Of a stretch of 64,000 nt of DNA, positions 1-9,388 are shown piece after piece. Both the position numbers and the translations under genes were made by a program. This DNA is from Paenalcaligenes faecalis (lineage in GTDB: Bacteria; Pseudomonadota; Gammaproteobacteria; Burkholderiales; Burkholderiaceae_B): assembly GCF_027557445.1 (NCBI RefSeq), contig NZ_CP106841.1:310001-374000 (forward strand), read 5' to 3'. Each line of letters starts with the position of its first letter. Position 1 is the stretch's first letter. The notes below the pieces were generated by a model. It saw only the letters and a list, made by a program, of their open reading frames with translations. It searched no databases and was not told the origin of the DNA.

Positions 1-54
1 AAACTCAGGTTGAGTCGATGTGCCAATTTCAATGCACTCTAATTCGGTCGTCAT
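1..54 (-). CDS. 5' end of a gene leaving the window, possibly an alpha/beta-hydrolase (carboxylesterase)
   Basis: Only the first 18 codons are present (reading leftward from an ATG at 54). The start overlaps the stop of the upstream darP gene in an ATGA arrangement, so the two are translationally coupled. The visible peptide begins MTTELECIEIGTSTQPEF. This resembles the N-terminus of bacterial carboxylesterase/phospholipase-type hydrolases, but no catalytic motif lies inside the window, so the assignment is a guess from a short stretch. A molybdopterin adenylyltransferase, often found next to pmbA/darP in relatives, is the alternative. Confidence 0.45.
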   Translation of the reverse strand, partial: MTTELECIEIGTSTQPEF

Positions 55-599
55 GCTTTCTCCGCTTGTTCAACAATGGTTTTAATCGCTTGAAATAGCT
101 GCTTGTAGTGCTTACGTACAGGCTCTTTACCCTCAGTAAGGGCTTCATTTTGTTGAGCCTCACGTCTAGCGCCTCGTACTAGGGTACGAAAATGTTGTGG
201 ATCAATTTGAGGGAATTCATCAAAAAATTGGGTCAACGCGTTATCATCACGCAGTAGGACGTCACGTAGCGCCTCAATGCGATGCATGGCTTTGGCTTGT
301 TGTTTAGAGCCGTTTTCCCATATGTCGAGTTGATGTCGGATACGATCGGCGTCTTCAAAACGCATTAACTTACCAATATATTGGTATAAGCGACGTTTGC
401 CCTCGCGAGCCGTGCTGTTCTGGGCTTCTTTGATGGCTGTTAACAGGTTATCGTTTAGGCTTAGCTTATTGAGCTTTTCATTGGACAGGTCAATTAACTG
501 TTTACCTAAGTCCTGCAACGCATGCATATCGCGTTTAACTTGCGATTTGCTAGGGCCGTAGTAGCCATTATCATCGGGTTCTAACTGTTTTTCGGTCAT
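51..599 (-). CDS. darP: DarP/YjgA family ribosome-associated protein (DUF615)
   Basis: A 182-residue, highly charged, helical protein matching the YjgA/DarP family, which binds pre-50S particles and helps late assembly of the large ribosomal subunit. Recognisable family segments are the N-terminal YYGPSKSQVKRDMHALQDLG and the central REGKRRLYQYIGKLMR. Length is normal for the family (about 180). It is divergent from pmbA with a 54-bp gap, the usual arrangement of these two genes in beta- and gammaproteobacteria. Its stop overlaps the start of the next gene (ATGA). Family identity is firm; ribosome role is from family knowledge. Confidence 0.9.
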   Translation of the reverse strand: MTEKQLEPDDNGYYGPSKSQVKRDMHALQDLGKQLIDLSNEKLNKLSLNDNLLTAIKEAQNSTAREGKRRLYQYIGKLMRFEDADRIRHQLDIWENGSKQQAKAMHRIEALRDVLLRDDNALTQFFDEFPQIDPQHFRTLVRGARREAQQNEALTEGKEPVRKHYKQLFQAIKTIVEQAEKA

Positions 600-653
600 A
601 ATAAAAAATAAGTACCAGCGGTTTAGATGTCCGCTTCATTTTAAAGAGTATCC

Positions 654-2021
654 ATGAGCCAGTCTTCTATTTCTTTTTTGCCCATTTCAAAAAATCAATC
701 CCACTTTTGTCAGTTGGTGGATGATGTATTACACCATGCCAAGCAATTAGGGGCATCTGATGCCGCAGTAGAAGTGGCAGAAAACCAAGGGTTATCTGTT
801 GCTGTACGCCATCAAGACTTAGAAACCGTAGAGCAAACTCGTGATCGTTCTCTCAGTGTAACGGTTTTTGCAGGTAATAAGCGGGGCTCGGCCTCAACCT
901 CTGATTTTTCTCCTAAAGCGGTTCAGGAAACCGTGGCAGCGGCGTGGCATATTGCTCGTTATACCGCAGAGGATCCCGTGGCGGGCCTACCTGATGAGCA
1001 AGACTTAGCCCTGCAGTACCCTGACTTGTCCTTATATAGCCCTTGGCAAATAGACGCAGATGCGGCCGCTCGTTTAGCGCTGCGTGCTGAACAGGCCTCA
1101 TTGGAATACAGCCCGTTAATTACGAATAGTGAAGGCGCCTCAGTAGATACCAATATGGGGCATTTTGTGATGGGTAACAGCCGTGGATTTTTAGGTGGAT
1201 ATCCATACAGCCGCTACAGCATTTCGGCGTCACCCATCGCGTCGGATGAAAATGGGATGCAGCGTGATTACTGGTATTCTGTGGCTCGTAAACCACGTTT
1301 ACTGGACAGCCCAGAACAAATTGGGCGTGTTGCAGCAGAGCGCACGTTGGCTAGATTGAATGCACGACGCATTAAAACAGGTAAATATCCCGTTTTGTTT
1401 GATGCTTCATTGGCTTCCGGCTTATTAGGCTCTTTTGTTAGGGCTAGTAGTGGTGGGGCTCTTTATCGTAAAACGACATTCTTACTGGATCAGCTGGGGC
1501 AGCCGATTTTTTCCCCACACATTCAAATCATAGAGCGCCCTCATCTACAAGGTGGTTTGGGTAGTGCTCCCTTTGATTCCGAAGGTGTCCGTACTTCAGC
1601 ACGCACTGTGGTAGACGGTGGGGTGTTGCAGGGGTATTTTTTATCCAGTTATACCGCACGTAAATTAGCGATGAAAACGACGGGTAATGCGGGTGGTGCG
1701 CATAATCTACGCTTAATCTCTACCCAAACCCAAGCAGGTGATGATTTGACCGCCATGCTTAAAAAAATGGGTACGGGTTTATATGTAACCGAATTGATTG
1801 GTCAGGGCATTAACTATGTGACGGGTGATTACTCGCGAGGTGCTTTTGGCTATTGGGTTGAAAATGGCGAGATTCAGCATGCCGTAGAGGAAATCACGAT
1901 TGCCGGCAATCTGGCCCAGATGTTTAAACAAATTAGTGCAGTAGGGGCAGATCGACTAATTCGCGGTGGTAAAGAAACCGGATCAGTGTTGATTGAGCAG
2001 ATGGCGGTAGCTGGTAATTAG
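654..2021 (+). CDS. pmbA: TldE/PmbA metalloprotease subunit
   Basis: A 455-residue protein of the TldD/PmbA (TldE) family. With TldD it forms a heterodimeric cytoplasmic protease that degrades unfolded peptides, matures some RiPPs and affects CcdA antitoxin turnover. It has the N-terminal domain with the paired-strand region around residues 50-80, and the C-terminal segment with NAGGAHNLRL near 345 and GINYVTGDYSRGAFGYWVENG near 385-405, both typical of PmbA. As expected for the TldE subunit there is no HExxxH zinc motif; that lies in TldD, which is not in this window. The ATG at 654 follows an AAAGAG ribosome site. Confidence 0.95.
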   Translation: MSQSSISFLPISKNQSHFCQLVDDVLHHAKQLGASDAAVEVAENQGLSVAVRHQDLETVEQTRDRSLSVTVFAGNKRGSASTSDFSPKAVQETVAAAWHIARYTAEDPVAGLPDEQDLALQYPDLSLYSPWQIDADAAARLALRAEQASLEYSPLITNSEGASVDTNMGHFVMGNSRGFLGGYPYSRYSISASPIASDENGMQRDYWYSVARKPRLLDSPEQIGRVAAERTLARLNARRIKTGKYPVLFDASLASGLLGSFVRASSGGALYRKTTFLLDQLGQPIFSPHIQIIERPHLQGGLGSAPFDSEGVRTSARTVVDGGVLQGYFLSSYTARKLAMKTTGNAGGAHNLRLISTQTQAGDDLTAMLKKMGTGLYVTELIGQGINYVTGDYSRGAFGYWVENGEIQHAVEEITIAGNLAQMFKQISAVGADRLIRGGKETGSVLIEQMAVAGN

Positions 2022-2102
2022 CGATAATTGCTACTTGTATCGGGCCATCCCTATGCAAACCCTAGTTACAGAATGTGTAAGCACAGTGTATGATCAGGCA
2101 TC

Positions 2103-2122
2103 GACCTGGTTTAAACTAGGTC
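2103..2122. promoter_or_regulatory. 20-bp near-perfect palindrome upstream of the TRAP binding protein
   Basis: GACCTGGTTTAAACTAGGTC reads as GACCT-n-GTTTAAAC-n-AGGTC, symmetric except for one position in each arm. It lies 35 bp before the start codon at 2157, where an operator would sit. No regulator is adjacent. A GntR/FadR-type or LacI-type operator is plausible but the binding protein is unknown. Confidence 0.4.
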
Positions 2123-2156
2123 ACTTATTAACAGAACGCAACGGAGGATCTACGCG

Positions 2157-3257
2157 ATGCAGCGTCGTTCATTTCTAAAAAAAGCCGGCTTAACTGCTGT
2201 AGCTGGTTCCGCCGCCTTAGGCGCCCCAGCAATTGCTGAAAGCCTTCCCAAAATTAACTGGAAAATGACATCGACCTATGGTCCTTCTTTACCAGCTTTA
2301 TTTTCTGCGGCTGAATTGTTCGTAAAAATGGTCGAAGAGGCCTCTGATGGCAACTTTTCTATTCGTCTATACCCCGCCGGTGAGATCGTTCCTGGTTTCG
2401 AGGTCATGGACGCGGTTGAAAACCGTACCGTAGAGGCTGGCCAAACCGCTTCGTACTATTTCTACGGAAAAGATCCTTCGTTCAGTTTTGATACGGCTGT
2501 TCCATTTGGTTTGAACTCTCGCCAAATGAATGCCTGGATGTACGAAGGCGATGGTATGAAACTCATGCGCGAACTATTCGCAACGCGTAGCATCATTAAC
2601 TTCCCATTCGGTAACACCGGTACGCAAATGGGTGGCTGGTATCGCAAAGAAATTAAGTCCATCGAAGACCTAAAAGGTCTAAAAATGCGTACAGCAGGTT
2701 TTGCTGGCGAGGTTCTAGCCCGTCTTGGCGTAGTTCCCCAGCAGGTACCTCCAGGGGATATCTATCCTTCCTTGGAAAAAGGGACTTTGGATGCCGTAGA
2801 GTTCGTAGGCCCAGTCGATGATGAAAAATTAGGTCTACAAAAAGTCGCTAAATATTACTACTATCCCGGCTGGTGGGAGGGCTCCGCTCAGGTGTCCTTA
2901 TACATCAACGACGGCGCATTTAATGAGCTACCAAAGCAATACCAAGCTTTAGTTGCTACTGCAGCTCGTGCGGCGGGCGATAAAATGCTAACCGTGTATG
3001 ACTCCCAAAGCCCAGGTGCTTTGCGTCGCTTGATTGCGAACGGTGCGGTACTAAAAGCTTTCCCTCGCGATGTCATGGATGCTTCCTTCGAGGCCGCCAA
3101 TCAGCTTTACAAAGAATTCAGTGATAAAGACGAGCGCTTTAAACGTATTCTTGAAAACTACATGGGCTTCCGTGACGAAGTCGTGCCTTGGTTCCGCGTA
3201 GCCGAAGGGTCTTACGACAACTACCTAGGCTTAGCTCTAGCTAACCGCAATCGTTAA
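2157..3257 (+). CDS. TRAP transporter solute-binding protein, DctP family, Tat-exported
   Basis: A 366-residue periplasmic binding protein. The first 27 residues form a twin-arginine signal (QRRSFLKKAG, then a hydrophobic Ala-rich stretch ending AIA). The body carries DctP-family features: EDLKGLKMRT near 178, the VEFVGPVDDEKLGL segment near 215-228 and KYYYYPGWWEG near 233, which are typical of the TakP subgroup that binds 2-oxo acids or lactate. No DctQ/DctM membrane subunits are adjacent, so it must pair with permease genes elsewhere or be an orphan. A strong GGAGG precedes the ATG, and a 20-bp palindrome lies just upstream. Substrate is inferred only to subgroup level. Confidence 0.88.
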   Translation: MQRRSFLKKAGLTAVAGSAALGAPAIAESLPKINWKMTSTYGPSLPALFSAAELFVKMVEEASDGNFSIRLYPAGEIVPGFEVMDAVENRTVEAGQTASYYFYGKDPSFSFDTAVPFGLNSRQMNAWMYEGDGMKLMRELFATRSIINFPFGNTGTQMGGWYRKEIKSIEDLKGLKMRTAGFAGEVLARLGVVPQQVPPGDIYPSLEKGTLDAVEFVGPVDDEKLGLQKVAKYYYYPGWWEGSAQVSLYINDGAFNELPKQYQALVATAARAAGDKMLTVYDSQSPGALRRLIANGAVLKAFPRDVMDASFEAANQLYKEFSDKDERFKRILENYMGFRDEVVPWFRVAEGSYDNYLGLALANRNR

Positions 3258-3276
3258 TACGACGTTATTTGTGGTC

Positions 3277-3312
3277 AAAAACCTCCAGTTATAGCTAATT
3301 GGAGGTTTTTTT
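3277..3312 (+). terminator. Rho-independent terminator after the TRAP binding protein
   Basis: An 11-bp stem (AAAAACCTCCA / TGGAGGTTTTT) with a 12-nt loop is followed by further T residues, 20 bp after the stop codon at 3257. Confidence 0.85.
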
Positions 3313-3348
3313 ATGGACTTTATCTTTTTTGTGTTAAAATCCATCGGT

Positions 3349-3401
3349 TTAGTCATCTTTAAATGCACGGACGAACTATAACGTCTTGGCAGGCTGACTA
3401 A
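3349..3401 (+). promoter_or_regulatory. Candidate structured 5' leader of rplM-rpsI
   Basis: A perfect outer pair TTAGTCA (3349-3355) / TGACTAA (3395-3401) encloses an inner GACG / CGTC pair (3370-3373 / 3382-3385), 45 bp before rplM. Ribosomal-protein operons are commonly autoregulated through such leaders, and L13 is the known repressor of rplM-rpsI in E. coli. That this element binds L13 is an inference; it could also be chance. Confidence 0.35.
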
Positions 3402-3445
3402 AACATTATTTATATGGCGTAATGCCTTTTTATTAGGAACCTATC

Positions 3446-3874
3446 ATGAAGACCTTTGTGGCCAAACCACATGAAGTCCGTCGTGAGTGGTTTGTGATTG
3501 ATGCCAAGGACAAAGTCCTCGGTCGTGTGGCCAGCGAAGTTGCACGCCGCCTACGTGGTAAACACAAACCTGAATATACTCCGCACGTTGACACTGGTGA
3601 TTACATTGTAATTATTAACGCAGCTGATATCCGCGTTACCGGTAACAAACTACAGGATAAAAAATACTACCGTCATACTGGTTATGTTGGTGGTATCAAA
3701 GAGACCAACTTCGAAACAATGCAGCAACGTTTCCCTGGTCGCGCAATTGAAAAAGCCGTCAAAGGCATGCTCCCCAAAGGCCCATTGGGTTACGCCATGG
3801 CCAAGAAACTCAAGGTTTATGCTGGCGAAGAGCACCCACACTCTGCACAACAGCCTAAACCGCTGGATATCTAA
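3446..3874 (+). CDS. rplM: 50S ribosomal protein L13
   Basis: A 142-residue protein matching L13 over its full length. It starts [20 protein letters not shown] and carries the conserved [29 protein letters not shown] region and the C-terminal [20 protein letters not shown] segment. L13 is an early assembly protein of the large subunit. It is followed 9 bp later by rpsI, the near-universal pairing. An AGGAAC ribosome site precedes the ATG, and a stem-loop lies in the leader. Confidence 0.98.
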   Translation: MKTFVAKPHEVRREWFVIDAKDKVLGRVASEVARRLRGKHKPEYTPHVDTGDYIVIINAADIRVTGNKLQDKKYYRHTGYVGGIKETNFETMQQRFPGRAIEKAVKGMLPKGPLGYAMAKKLKVYAGEEHPHSAQQPKPLDI

Positions 3875-3883
3875 GGACAGGTC

Positions 3884-4276
3884 ATGATCGGTAATTGGAA
3901 TTATGGTACTGGCCGCCGCAAATCTTCGGTGGCTCGCGTATTCATCAAAAAAGGTACAGGCGCTATCGTTGTTAACGGTAAACCTGTAGATGAGTACTTC
4001 GCTCGTGAAACAGGCCGCATGATTGTGCGTCAGCCTTTAGTTTTAACAGAGCACGTTGAATCTTTCGACATCAAAGTTAACGTACACGGCGGCGGTGAAA
4101 GCGGTCAAGCTGGTGCAGTACGTCACGGTATTACTCGTGCTTTGATCGACTTCGACGAGACACTAAAAACAGCTCTTAAACAAGCTGGCTTGGTTACTCG
4201 CGATGCACGCGAAGTTGAGCGTAAAAAAGTGGGTTTCCACAAAGCTCGTCGTCGCAAACAGTTCAGCAAACGTTAA
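3884..4276 (+). CDS. rpsI: 30S ribosomal protein S9
   Basis: A 130-residue S9. [19 protein letters not shown] near the start and the conserved C-terminal tail [16 protein letters not shown] are diagnostic; the final Lys-Arg reaches the ribosomal P site. It is co-transcribed with rplM, and a strong terminator follows. Translation starts at ATG 3884 after an AAGGACAGG ribosome site that begins within the rplM stop. Confidence 0.98.
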   Translation: MIGNWNYGTGRRKSSVARVFIKKGTGAIVVNGKPVDEYFARETGRMIVRQPLVLTEHVESFDIKVNVHGGGESGQAGAVRHGITRALIDFDETLKTALKQAGLVTRDAREVERKKVGFHKARRRKQFSKR

Positions 4277-4311
4277 TTCGTTTTTTGTTCTGCGCTCGCT
4301 ATATCGAGACG

Positions 4312-4346
4312 AAAAAACCCCGACCTTGGTCGGGGTTTTTTGTTTT
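4312..4346 (+). terminator. Rho-independent terminator of rplM-rpsI
   Basis: An 8-bp GC-rich stem (CCCCGACC / GGTCGGGG) with a 2-nt gap is bordered by A and T runs, 36 bp after rpsI. Confidence 0.92.
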
Positions 4347-4443
4347 AGTAGGATAAAAATAGCGTTTAATGCCCAAAAAAAATTCATTTCCTATATTATA
4401 AATAGATTGTTGAATTATTTTTTGCATCACTCAAAGGGGAACT

Positions 4444-5505
4444 ATGTCTACGTCTGCACAGCCTGCCAAAATTAATGTTGGTATTGTTGGCGCTACCGGT
4501 TATACCGGTGTGGAATTATTACGATTATTGGCTCAGCATCCGCATGCTCAGGTAACGGCCGTGACATCACGCCAAGAATCCGGTATGCCAGTGGCTGATA
4601 TGTTCCCTAGCCTTCGTGGTCACGTAGATGCCGTTTTTCAGACCCCCGATGAGGCCAAGCTTGATCAGTGTGATGTGGTGTTCTTTGCTACGCCCCATGG
4701 TGTGGCAATGAATGAGGCGCAAGCTTTGCTTGATGCTGGCGTAAAAGTGATTGATTTGGCTGCCGATTTTCGCCTTCAAGACACAGCTGTCTTCGAAAAA
4801 TGGTACAAAATGCCGCATGCTTGCCCAGATATTCTTGCGGAGTCAGTCTATGGTTTGGTCGAGGTCAATCGCGACAAAATTGCGACGGCACGTGTGATTG
4901 GTAATCCTGGCTGCTATCCTGTGACCGTGCTCTTGGGTACTGCTCCGTTATGGGGGCATGCTCAGCCTTTAGTTGAAAACCGTGTCGTTGCCGACTGTAA
5001 ATCAGGTGTCTCCGGGGCGGGGCGTAAAGCCGCTGTGGGGAGCTTATTCTCAGAGGCCGGAGATAACTTTAAAGCCTATGGTGTAGGCGGTCATCGTCAT
5101 CACCCTGAAATTGCCGCACAGTTAAAACTGTTGAATGCTGGGAAAGACGTTAAGTTAACCTTTACCCCTCATCTAGTTCCTATGATTCGCGGCATGTTTT
5201 CCACTATTTATGTGCGTATTGAGCCAGATGCAATGGATACTGATTTTCAGGCACTGTACGAAAAACACTATGCAAATGAATATTTTGTGGATGTTATGCC
5301 CGCAGGGTCTGTACCTGAAACGCGTTCTGTGCGTGCTTCAAATAAAATTCGTATTGCTCTACAACGTCATGATGATCAATTAATCATCATGGTGGCGCAG
5401 GATAACTTGGTCAAAGGCGCATCAGGTCAGGCGGTACAGAATATGAACTTGATGTTTGGTTTGGCTGAAAACACTGGTCTTGAACACGTTGCCATCTTGC
5501 CTTAA
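4444..5505 (+). CDS. argC: N-acetyl-gamma-glutamyl-phosphate reductase
   Basis: A 353-residue NADPH-dependent enzyme making N-acetylglutamate semialdehyde in arginine biosynthesis. The Rossmann motif [18 protein letters not shown] sits at residues 12-29. The active-site Cys157 is in [13 protein letters not shown], and the second catalytic region [11 protein letters not shown] is near 217-227. This is the longer type of ArgC. The ATG follows AAAGGGGA at good spacing. No other arg gene is adjacent; argC next to rpsI is usual in betaproteobacteria. Confidence 0.96.
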   Translation: MSTSAQPAKINVGIVGATGYTGVELLRLLAQHPHAQVTAVTSRQESGMPVADMFPSLRGHVDAVFQTPDEAKLDQCDVVFFATPHGVAMNEAQALLDAGVKVIDLAADFRLQDTAVFEKWYKMPHACPDILAESVYGLVEVNRDKIATARVIGNPGCYPVTVLLGTAPLWGHAQPLVENRVVADCKSGVSGAGRKAAVGSLFSEAGDNFKAYGVGGHRHHPEIAAQLKLLNAGKDVKLTFTPHLVPMIRGMFSTIYVRIEPDAMDTDFQALYEKHYANEYFVDVMPAGSVPETRSVRASNKIRIALQRHDDQLIIMVAQDNLVKGASGQAVQNMNLMFGLAENTGLEHVAILP

Positions 5506-5609
5506 TTTGTTATAACGCTCTATTTGCTGTGTTTTATGTCAGATAGGGTGATGGTGTAAAAAAAGTAACGGTAGGGGAACAGTTTTTATATTTAGTGGTC
5601 TGATTTAAC

Positions 5610-6281
5610 ATGAATCATACATCTTCCCCCTCTGGCACAAGCTCATCTTCTACATGGGCCATCGCTGTGTTTGGTGTGATTGCTGGCCTATTAGCTGGGG
5701 CAGCAATGGCTTATTACATCAGTAATAATTCAGCATCAAAGCAATTGTTGTTGCAGAATCAATTGCAGCAGCAACAGGTGCAATTACAGCAGTTGCAATT
5801 ACAGCATCAAACAACACAAACTCAACTTTCTCTAGAGCAAGCCACCCAGCTCGCCTTAGAGCAAAGTCTGAATCAAAAGCAAGATGAGATCGCTCAGCTG
5901 CGCGAGCAGCTGGCGTTCTATGAGCATCTGTTACCTTTGTCAGACAAGGGCGCGGTGCACATTCGTGCGTTAGACTTAGAACCACAAGCTCAGGTATTAC
6001 AGTATCGGCTGTTATTACAACGGCCAGCCGGTTTAGATCGCTTTAATGGCCTCATACAATTTACGGCTCATGGGCAGCAAAATGGCGATTCGGTTACTAT
6101 AGTATTAAAGACAGCAGGCTCCGATCCTGCTTCAACGACTGCGATTCAGTTTGATCAGTTTTTACGTACGACCGGTTTATTAGATCTACCGCCTGATTTA
6201 GACGTTGATGCAGTTACCTTACACATCTATCAAGGCAAGCAGTTGCGTGCCACCCACAAAATTGATTTGAAACCGGCGTAA
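5610..6281 (+). CDS. Single-span membrane protein with Gln-rich coiled coil (DUF6776-like)
   Basis: A 223-residue protein with one transmembrane segment at about 16-37. A strongly Gln/Leu-rich coiled coil follows at about 45-105, then a beta-rich C-terminal domain (about 115-223) that should lie in the periplasm. Its place between argC and erpA matches a conserved betaproteobacterial gene of unknown function, recently grouped as DUF6776. Relatives in pathogens have been loosely linked to envelope processes, but nothing in the sequence gives a reaction. The many CAG/CAA repeats make the coil region a possible site of length variation. Confidence 0.75.
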   Translation: MNHTSSPSGTSSSSTWAIAVFGVIAGLLAGAAMAYYISNNSASKQLLLQNQLQQQQVQLQQLQLQHQTTQTQLSLEQATQLALEQSLNQKQDEIAQLREQLAFYEHLLPLSDKGAVHIRALDLEPQAQVLQYRLLLQRPAGLDRFNGLIQFTAHGQQNGDSVTIVLKTAGSDPASTTAIQFDQFLRTTGLLDLPPDLDVDAVTLHIYQGKQLRATHKIDLKPA

Positions 6282-6342
6282 TGCCATGCATCAAATTATT
6301 TAGGCTTAAAATAGATTTTATTATTTGTAGCAGGAGTATCTT

Positions 6343-6711
6343 ATGACTACCCTTACCGAAACGGTTGACCTTCAGGCTCCGCCATCCCCTTTGGTTTTCA
6401 GTGATTCCGCTGTAGAAAAAGTACGTGAGTTATTAATCGAAGAGGGTAATCCTGATTTGAAACTGCGTGTTTTCGTACAAGGCGGTGGCTGTTCAGGCTT
6501 TCAGTACGGCTTTACCTTTGATGATGTGGTCAATGATGATGACACCACCATTGACAAAGGCGGCGTGCAGTTATTGGTTGACCCCATGAGCTTCCAGTAT
6601 TTGGTTGGCGCTGAAATTGATTATAAAGATGACCTAGAGGGTGCGCAGTTCGTTATTCGCAACCCAAATGCAACCACTACATGTGGTTGTGGCTCATCAT
6701 TTACTATTTAA
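6343..6711 (+). CDS. erpA: Iron-sulfur cluster insertion protein ErpA
   Basis: A 122-residue A-type Fe-S carrier that delivers clusters to apoproteins such as IspG/IspH. The three cluster-binding cysteines are visible in [11 protein letters not shown] (about residue 48) and [11 protein letters not shown] at the extreme C-terminus. The N-terminal extension and the [16 protein letters not shown] opening fit ErpA rather than IscA, and no isc genes are adjacent. It converges on anmK with a 7-bp gap. CAGGAG precedes the ATG. Confidence 0.95.
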   Translation: MTTLTETVDLQAPPSPLVFSDSAVEKVRELLIEEGNPDLKLRVFVQGGGCSGFQYGFTFDDVVNDDDTTIDKGGVQLLVDPMSFQYLVGAEIDYKDDLEGAQFVIRNPNATTTCGCGSSFTI

Positions 6712-6718
6712 TACGCCT

Positions 6719-7807
6719 TTAGGCCTTATGCCAAGCACCTAAAATGGTGCTGTGCCGCGCACCCGTAATGGCGGGTTGTCCGGCAGGGATATTATGCCAA
6801 TACGCATAAGCAAACCAGGCAAAAGCAGCTGCTTCAACTTGCTGCGCCCCCATTCCAAACCCGTCACTCAGGTGTACGGGTTTGTTGCATTTAGCCTGTA
6901 TCAGTTTTAACAGATGGCGATTATACGCTCCACCGCCGCACACAATAATTTCCTCTGTGTCTTTGGCATGATGCCGTATCGCATCGGCGACTGATTGTGC
7001 GGTAAAGGCGGCTAAGGTAGCTTGTACGTCTGCAGGTGATATAGCGGGTAGTTGGGCCAAGTGGGCGAGCAACCAGCGCTGATTAAAAAGATCGCGCCCT
7101 GTGGATTTAGGGGGAGCCAACTGCAGCCACGATTCATTTAACAATTGCTGTAATAGTTTTTCTGATACTTGCCCACTGGCTGCCCATGCCCCGTCGGCAT
7201 CATAAGCAAGCCCTTGGTGGGTATGAATCCACTCGTCCATCAATGCATTCGCTGGGCCGGTGTCAAAGCCCTGGGGGGGCTGATTAGGTCGTAATAGGCT
7301 GATATTGGCAATGCCCCCTAAGTTCAAAATGACCCGAGGATGGCTGGTGTTGAAAACAGCCTGATGAAAGGTGGGAACCAGAGGTGCACCTTGGCCTCCT
7401 GCTGCAATATCACGTATTCTAAAATCCGCTATAACATGAATGTGTGTTAGTTCAGCCAGTAGCGCTGGGTTATTGAGTTGAATCGTAAAACCTTGATGCG
7501 GGGCATGACGCACCGTTTGACCATGAACGCCAATCGCCGTGATTTCGGTCGCCTTGTAGTTGGTTTTATGGAGTAACTCTAAGGTGGTTTTGCCATAGAG
7601 TTGCGCCAAACGATTAGAAACCAGGGCCGCCCGGTGTAGCTCGTCATAAGACGAGGTGTTTAGCGCTAGGATTTCATTGCGTAAATCACGGGGCATCGCT
7701 ATGGAATGATGCCCCAATACCTGAACCGATTGCGGTGATTGGATGCGACATAGTGCCGCATCCACGCCATCGGTACTGGTACCGGACATGAGACCAATAA
7801 ATAACAT
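6719..7807 (-). CDS. anmK: Anhydro-N-acetylmuramic acid kinase
   Basis: A 362-residue kinase that cleaves and phosphorylates 1,6-anhydroMurNAc during cell-wall recycling. It opens with the family signature LFIGLMSGTSTDGVDAAL (ATP/substrate site). Also visible are the GVHGQTVRH, LNLGGIANIS, FDTGPANALMD and VCGGGAYNRHL segments of the ASKHA fold. It lies 1 bp downstream of the M23 peptidase gene, so the two wall-related genes are one transcript. This peptidase-anmK pair next to tyrS is a conserved betaproteobacterial arrangement. Confidence 0.96.
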   Translation of the reverse strand: MLFIGLMSGTSTDGVDAALCRIQSPQSVQVLGHHSIAMPRDLRNEILALNTSSYDELHRAALVSNRLAQLYGKTTLELLHKTNYKATEITAIGVHGQTVRHAPHQGFTIQLNNPALLAELTHIHVIADFRIRDIAAGGQGAPLVPTFHQAVFNTSHPRVILNLGGIANISLLRPNQPPQGFDTGPANALMDEWIHTHQGLAYDADGAWAASGQVSEKLLQQLLNESWLQLAPPKSTGRDLFNQRWLLAHLAQLPAISPADVQATLAAFTAQSVADAIRHHAKDTEEIIVCGGGAYNRHLLKLIQAKCNKPVHLSDGFGMGAQQVEAAAFAWFAYAYWHNIPAGQPAITGARHSTILGAWHKA

Positions 7808-7808
7808 A

Positions 7809-9176
7809 TTAGTCGTTAATTGCTGCTATAACAGGTTCACCTAAGCCTTTGAGTACAGCAAACTGAGCGCGATATTGGCTCACAGCAGTTTCAAAGGAGG
7901 CTTTTTGTTCCTTGCTTAGAACTCGGGCTACAGGTAGCTCTACAGACAGAGGATCAACGGGCTTATTGTTGATGCGGAACTCGTAATGCAGGTGCGGCCC
8001 GGTGGACCAGCCTGTGGAGCCCACATAGCCAATCAATTGACCTTGACTGACTGTATCACCTTGTTTTAGGCCATCAGCAAAACGGCTTTGGTGAGCATAT
8101 AACGTGCTGTAGCCGCTGTGATGTTCTAAGACAATGGTATTGCCGTAACCACGTTGACTGCCGATGGATTTCACTACGCCATCTGCTGTTGCATGGATAG
8201 GTGTTCCGGTGGGAGCCGCGTAATCGACCCCGTTATGGTTGCGCCAGCTACCATGCACAGGATGACGACGTCCGCCAAACGTAGAGCTAATACGGGTGAA
8301 TTTTAAGGCATTACGTAAAAAAGCACCTTGAGATCCCACGCCAGCAAAGTCGTAGTAGCTACCACCTTTATCATCCAAGTCAAACCAAAGGGCATCATGT
8401 ACCTTGCCTTGGTTTTCAAACTCTAGCGCTAAAACTTTGCCTGCGCCAACGCGTTGACCGTTGTGGCTGTAGGTTTCGTATACAACACGGAAACGGTCAT
8501 CTTTGCGCAGGTCTTTCATGAAATCGACCTTGGAGCCTAGAATTTCGGGGATTTGTAAAGCGACAGCATCGGGGATATTGGCAGCATCTGTTGCACCAAA
8601 TAGAGATGAGCGAATCACGCCTTCGGCCATTTGGATATGGGTTTCAACCGCTAGTGATTCTTCGGAGGCCGTGTAGCCGCCTTTTTCATCAGGACGAATT
8701 TCTAACCATTTAGAATTGGCTTCGCCTTTGGATGTGTCTGCTGGGGTATGAACATAGCGTAACCAAAGCAAATCATTCTCATCATTGAGAGCAACTTGTA
8801 AGGAGCGGCCAGGATAGAGTTTGTAAATAGAGCGCGCATTTTTATCATGAGTTAAAAATGCTTGTAAGCCCGGGGCTTCAACCTGTAGGCGTTGCAGCAA
8901 TGCAGCTAAAGTATCACCACGACGAATGCGTGTTTCGTGGATGAAAGGCTCTGTGGATTTTTGACCAAGGGGAGTAATGCCTGCAGGCAGTTCTAGGGCT
9001 TGGGTGGCTTGATAAATAATGGGTTCTTCATGAGGCTGTACTACCGCAATAGCAGCGGCACCTGCGAATAAACCAAAGGCAAGCACGAGCAGAGACTTTT
9101 GGACGAATTTACTTTTTTTGGGGCTGGTTTGCTGGGAGGCGGCGGTGAGCGATCCGTTATTCCCTTTGTTAAGCAT
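7809..9176 (-). CDS. M23 family murein endopeptidase with LysM-like N-terminal region (MepM-like)
   Basis: A 455-residue envelope protein. It has an N-terminal transmembrane anchor at about 25-48, an OapA/LysM-like region with RIRRGDTLAALLQRLQV near 83, and a C-terminal M23 (LytM) domain from about residue 295. The zinc ligands are visible: His and Asp in RHPVHGSWRNHNGVDYAAP and the HxH of GPHLHYEFRIN. These are intact, so an active DD-endopeptidase that cuts peptide crosslinks is expected. It is transcribed away from tyrS and into anmK. Confidence 0.92.
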   Translation of the reverse strand: MLNKGNNGSLTAASQQTSPKKSKFVQKSLLVLAFGLFAGAAAIAVVQPHEEPIIYQATQALELPAGITPLGQKSTEPFIHETRIRRGDTLAALLQRLQVEAPGLQAFLTHDKNARSIYKLYPGRSLQVALNDENDLLWLRYVHTPADTSKGEANSKWLEIRPDEKGGYTASEESLAVETHIQMAEGVIRSSLFGATDAANIPDAVALQIPEILGSKVDFMKDLRKDDRFRVVYETYSHNGQRVGAGKVLALEFENQGKVHDALWFDLDDKGGSYYDFAGVGSQGAFLRNALKFTRISSTFGGRRHPVHGSWRNHNGVDYAAPTGTPIHATADGVVKSIGSQRGYGNTIVLEHHSGYSTLYAHQSRFADGLKQGDTVSQGQLIGYVGSTGWSTGPHLHYEFRINNKPVDPLSVELPVARVLSKEQKASFETAVSQYRAQFAVLKGLGEPVIAAIND

Positions 9177-9388
9177 GAGACCAAAACCTTGTGAGATGTT
9201 GGGTTTAAAAAAACAGAAAAAAGCATCTACCAGTTTGGCTTTTGCCTAACTAGAGTGCTTTGGTAAGATGATGCTATATATGGACGAGTCACGCTTTTGC
9301 GTGCAGATTATACGTCCAAGCGTTATGCTAGCTTATTTACAGCAGTTTTTCGACCCTTTTTGCGATAAAGTTTTCATCAGGTCTATTT

